Notes under the pieces: model-generated | The model's database searches: none | What the model was told of the DNA's origin: nothing | What the model saw: only the letters and a program-made list of their open reading frames with translations | Program-made: the position numbers and the translations under genes | Virus record (IMG/VR): IMGVR_UViG_3300046167_000097 | Span: 1-24,783 of that record | DNA: 24,783 nt | Source of the DNA: a virus | Direction: 5' to 3' (one strand) | In this document: positions 22,749 through 24,783 of the stretch, piece by piece | Layout: each line of letters begins with the position of its first letter | Position numbering within the stretch: the stretch's first letter is position 1

Positions 22749-24614
22749 CTAGATTTCGCAGTTGTTCCCAACGCAGGCTAACGTTTGACTACCTTCAGTC
22801 ATATCACTAGCCTCCTCTATGTCCCAACTGAAGTCCTTAGGGAAACCTTTGGACAACCTTTGGTACTCCTTGGAATCAATGGCCTCGTAAGGGGCCTGTT
22901 GGTAGTTATGATCTGAGTAAGGTAAGAAGCTAATGCCACTGATCTTATCAAACTTATTGTACAACCATTGTCCTACCTCAAGGAACTCAGAGTCACGGTA
23001 GTAGCAAGTCATCGAAGGCTTATGCTCACACCAGTAGTCCTGATATATCTCCCACAACTCTAGCTGCTCCATGGCACCCATCTCTGAGGCCAACACAGCG
23101 CACTCAGGAGCCTCCATAGGGAAACTAAATACCTTCGTATTGGGTGACATCATATCGTCCTCCACAGGGACTCCTGCGGCCTCTAGGATAGCACACAGGG
23201 GGTCATCTGAGGATCCTCGGACACGCCTTATGTAGTGTCGTGAGAATCTCGGGTGAATACCTGAAGCAGAGTCCACAAGCTGACTAACAGTACCAGAGGG
23301 CTTAACAGCAGTAATAGCAGTAGAAGCATTAATGCCAAGTCTGTCAGCATGAGCTTTGTTGGTAGCCACAGCTTCCTCGCGTAGTGCCTTAAGCCACTTC
23401 TTAAGTTTGTCACTGTCTTCCCTCCCTGACAACACTGGATGGTCCATGATGCCTGTTAAAGACACACCTAAGAGGGCTTCCTCTTTTGTGTTAGTCTCCC
23501 ATATCTTACGTAGGTACCTAAAGTTAGTTAGGGTAGCCTGAAGAGTCCCAAGGATAGTTGCAACACGTACCTTTCGTTTGAGGTCTGATAGTGTATCGGC
23601 TGGCCTGACAACAACTTCTGATAAATTACAGAACTGGTAAGGTCTGAGGATGATTTCTGAACACGGATTAGTTCCAAAATCATAGGTAGCATCTCGTCGC
23701 TCGTTCTTTGCAGCTTGCTTTTGACTTGCGACTCTAGAGAACATACCTCGTTCACCTGACCTTGACTCATATAAACTTGTCCACTCGTTTAGGAACGCCT
23801 CAAAGTCGGGCTTCTCTGTATAACACGCTGAGTTATTAGCTAGACCACGCTGGGGATTATCTACCCACCACTGTCCTGACTTGGCTCGTCGGATTCTGTC
23901 GTCTGTAAGGTTACTGAGACCGATAAGGGCACTTCTTCGGACCCCTCCCACGACGACGATCTGTGCAATCTTACAGCATAAATCGTGGCATTCGACAGAA
24001 CTGAGCCTACGTCCAGCAGAGGCGCGAAAGACCTCAACGGTGAACCTGAACAAATCCTCAAGAGGCTCTGGCCCAGAAGCTCTACCTCCGAATGTTTTGA
24101 GGGGTGCACCCGAAGGTCGTACTCCAGATACGTCCCACTTTGGAACTTGACCACTATAGAGCATAGCGATGAGTTCCCTGTACGCCTTGGCCCAGCCAAT
24201 TTTTGAGTCTGAAACGTGTATGATACTGTCGGTTCCATGGAAGTCCTCTGCCACTTCTGGTAACTTGTGAATATACTGGCGTTCAACACTGAATCCTGCT
24301 CCTGTGCCACACATAAGAACATACATTAGTTCATCAAAGGCCTTAGGGTGATCTATAGGCATGTAACTACAGTTGAACCCTGCAACGTTGTCACGATCTA
24401 AAGCCTCACCAGCGGTCATCAGTGCGCGCATGGAGGGCATTACCTCTAGGTTCTCAATGGCCTTCCGAGCTTCCTTAGCGTCCTTCTCGGGTAGCTTATC
24501 GCCCCAGTAGTCTACGTAGCGCCCTACGGTTTCTTCCCAAGTCTCTCGACGCTTAAGCTCTGGTATGTAACGTGCGTACCGTGACTTGTGTATGTACTGT
24601 TGATATGCGTCCAT
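22749..24614 (-). CDS. nrdJ: Class II (B12-dependent) ribonucleotide reductase, monomeric type
   Basis: This 621-residue enzyme converts ribonucleotides to deoxyribonucleotides, supplying phage DNA synthesis; class II enzymes use adenosylcobalamin. By analogy with the Lactobacillus monomeric enzyme, Cys82 (FNCSYMP) and Cys329 form the redox pair. NPCSEI at 316-321 gives the active-site Asn316, thiyl Cys318 and Glu320, and the Cys318 to Cys329 spacing (+11) matches. KPSGTVS at 438-444 lies in the substrate-binding region. The last residues include CVGNNC (Cys614, Cys619), the swinging reductant pair. It is shorter than the roughly 740-residue bacterial form. The start has AGGAGGAG upstream, and an upstream ORF stops immediately before it (TAGATG). 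It is transcribed toward the structural genes. Confidence 0.92.
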   Translation of the reverse strand: MDAYQQYIHKSRYARYIPELKRRETWEETVGRYVDYWGDKLPEKDAKEARKAIENLEVMPSMRALMTAGEALDRDNVAGFNCSYMPIDHPKAFDELMYVLMCGTGAGFSVERQYIHKLPEVAEDFHGTDSIIHVSDSKIGWAKAYRELIAMLYSGQVPKWDVSGVRPSGAPLKTFGGRASGPEPLEDLFRFTVEVFRASAGRRLSSVECHDLCCKIAQIVVVGGVRRSALIGLSNLTDDRIRRAKSGQWWVDNPQRGLANNSACYTEKPDFEAFLNEWTSLYESRSGERGMFSRVASQKQAAKNERRDATYDFGTNPCSEIILRPYQFCNLSEVVVRPADTLSDLKRKVRVATILGTLQATLTNFRYLRKIWETNTKEEALLGVSLTGIMDHPVLSGREDSDKLKKWLKALREEAVATNKAHADRLGINASTAITAVKPSGTVSQLVDSASGIHPRFSRHYIRRVRGSSDDPLCAILEAAGVPVEDDMMSPNTKVFSFPMEAPECAVLASEMGAMEQLELWEIYQDYWCEHKPSMTCYYRDSEFLEVGQWLYNKFDKISGISFLPYSDHNYQQAPYEAIDSKEYQRLSKGFPKDFSWDIEEASDMTEGSQTLACVGNNCEI

Positions 24615-24782
24615 CTATTCTTCTCCTCCTAAACCTAAGGTTTCTAACATGATTGACTGTGCACCCATCTGGAGTAGCATGTGTGTTGAATCTGGGTAAC
24701 CATCGTTGCTTACAACTTGCATTACCTTGTCATCACTGAAGATAACAATGGCTGTCTTAACATCTATACCTTCTTCTTCCAT
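24615..24782 (-). CDS. 55-residue protein upstream of the reductase gene
   Basis: A short ORF on the - strand ends in TAG that directly abuts the reductase ATG (TAGATG), a strong sign of coupling. The visible product begins MEEEGIDVKTAIVIFSDDKV and ends with a Gly-Glu-rich tail (LGLGGEE); the tail codons also form the reductase ribosome site. The start codon sits at the window edge, so the true start may lie farther upstream. It has a beta-strand-like start (TAIVIFSDDKVMQVV) and a later helix (LLQMGAQSIML). I do not recognise it. A link to the reductase is suggested only by the coupling. Confidence 0.65.
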   Translation of the reverse strand: MEEEGIDVKTAIVIFSDDKVMQVVSNDGYPDSTHMLLQMGAQSIMLETLGLGGEE

Positions 24783-24783
24783 C

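Noticed and set aside
23861-24322. Minus-strand ORF of 153 codons in another frame of the reductase
   Set aside because: The reductase frame here carries the conserved motifs; this one has no motif and an unlikely composition.
1-24783. tRNA genes, integrase or attachment sites
   Set aside because: No cloverleaf-like stretch with a conserved T-loop, no recombinase and no duplicated core site was noticed by eye; a tRNA scan would settle the first point.

Overview
The window is a piece of a tailed double-stranded DNA phage genome, either a virion genome or an integrated or environmental copy. No bacterial chromosomal gene is visible. It holds most of a head-tail structural module on the + strand (1-22731). 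A class II ribonucleotide reductase and a small partner ORF lie on the - strand (22749-24782). No tail-tape-measure, sheath or long-tail tube genes are seen. Instead there is a tail-tube/adaptor pair followed by three large glutamine/alanine-rich internal proteins, so a short-tailed (podovirus-like) particle is the best inference. Strong Shine-Dalgarno sequences, near-consensus sigma70 promoters and a UUCG-loop terminator point to a bacterial host. A lipoprotein signal and a secretion signal suggest it is Gram-negative. The collagen-like fibre, the small basic proteins and the B12-dependent reductase resemble what is common in marine phages; this habitat call is from general knowledge and was not tested.

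Layout. 1-1072: C-terminal part of the terminase large subunit, broken by a +1 frame change inside the nuclease domain. 1075-3171: portal. 3172-5883: collagen-like fibre or head/tail appendage protein. 5900-6394: three small overlapping genes, the last only 35 codons long. 6410-6963: a near-consensus promoter and a helix-turn-helix plus HNH-like endonuclease gene. 6969-7483: a second promoter with a closely similar leader, then two small genes, one with a zinc-ribbon-like cysteine pattern. 7518-9291: scaffold and major capsid protein, closed by a strong terminator. 9352-11394: trimeric fibre with a self-cleaving S74 chaperone. 11398-14135: a small DUF-like protein, a 46-residue predicted lipoprotein, a secreted protein, and a long acidic repeat protein that shares a Cys-flanked TFGG motif with the secreted one. 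14132-16537: adaptor, nozzle-like protein and a short fibre-like protein. 16537-22731: three internal virion (ejection) proteins. A bidirectional terminator at 22719-22741 separates this operon from the convergent reductase gene.

How it works together. Terminase and portal package DNA into a shell built by the capsid and scaffold proteins. Adaptor and nozzle proteins close the head and form the short tail. The fibres bind the host, and the internal proteins probably cross the envelope during DNA delivery. The reductase supplies deoxynucleotides. The genes from 9352 to 22731 overlap or nearly abut, as in one transcription unit. Endolysin, holin, polymerase and integrase are not in this window. 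The parts least explained by known families are the 11.8-14.1 kb cluster, the paired promoter leaders around the endonuclease, the terminase frame break and the C-terminal domain of the last internal protein.
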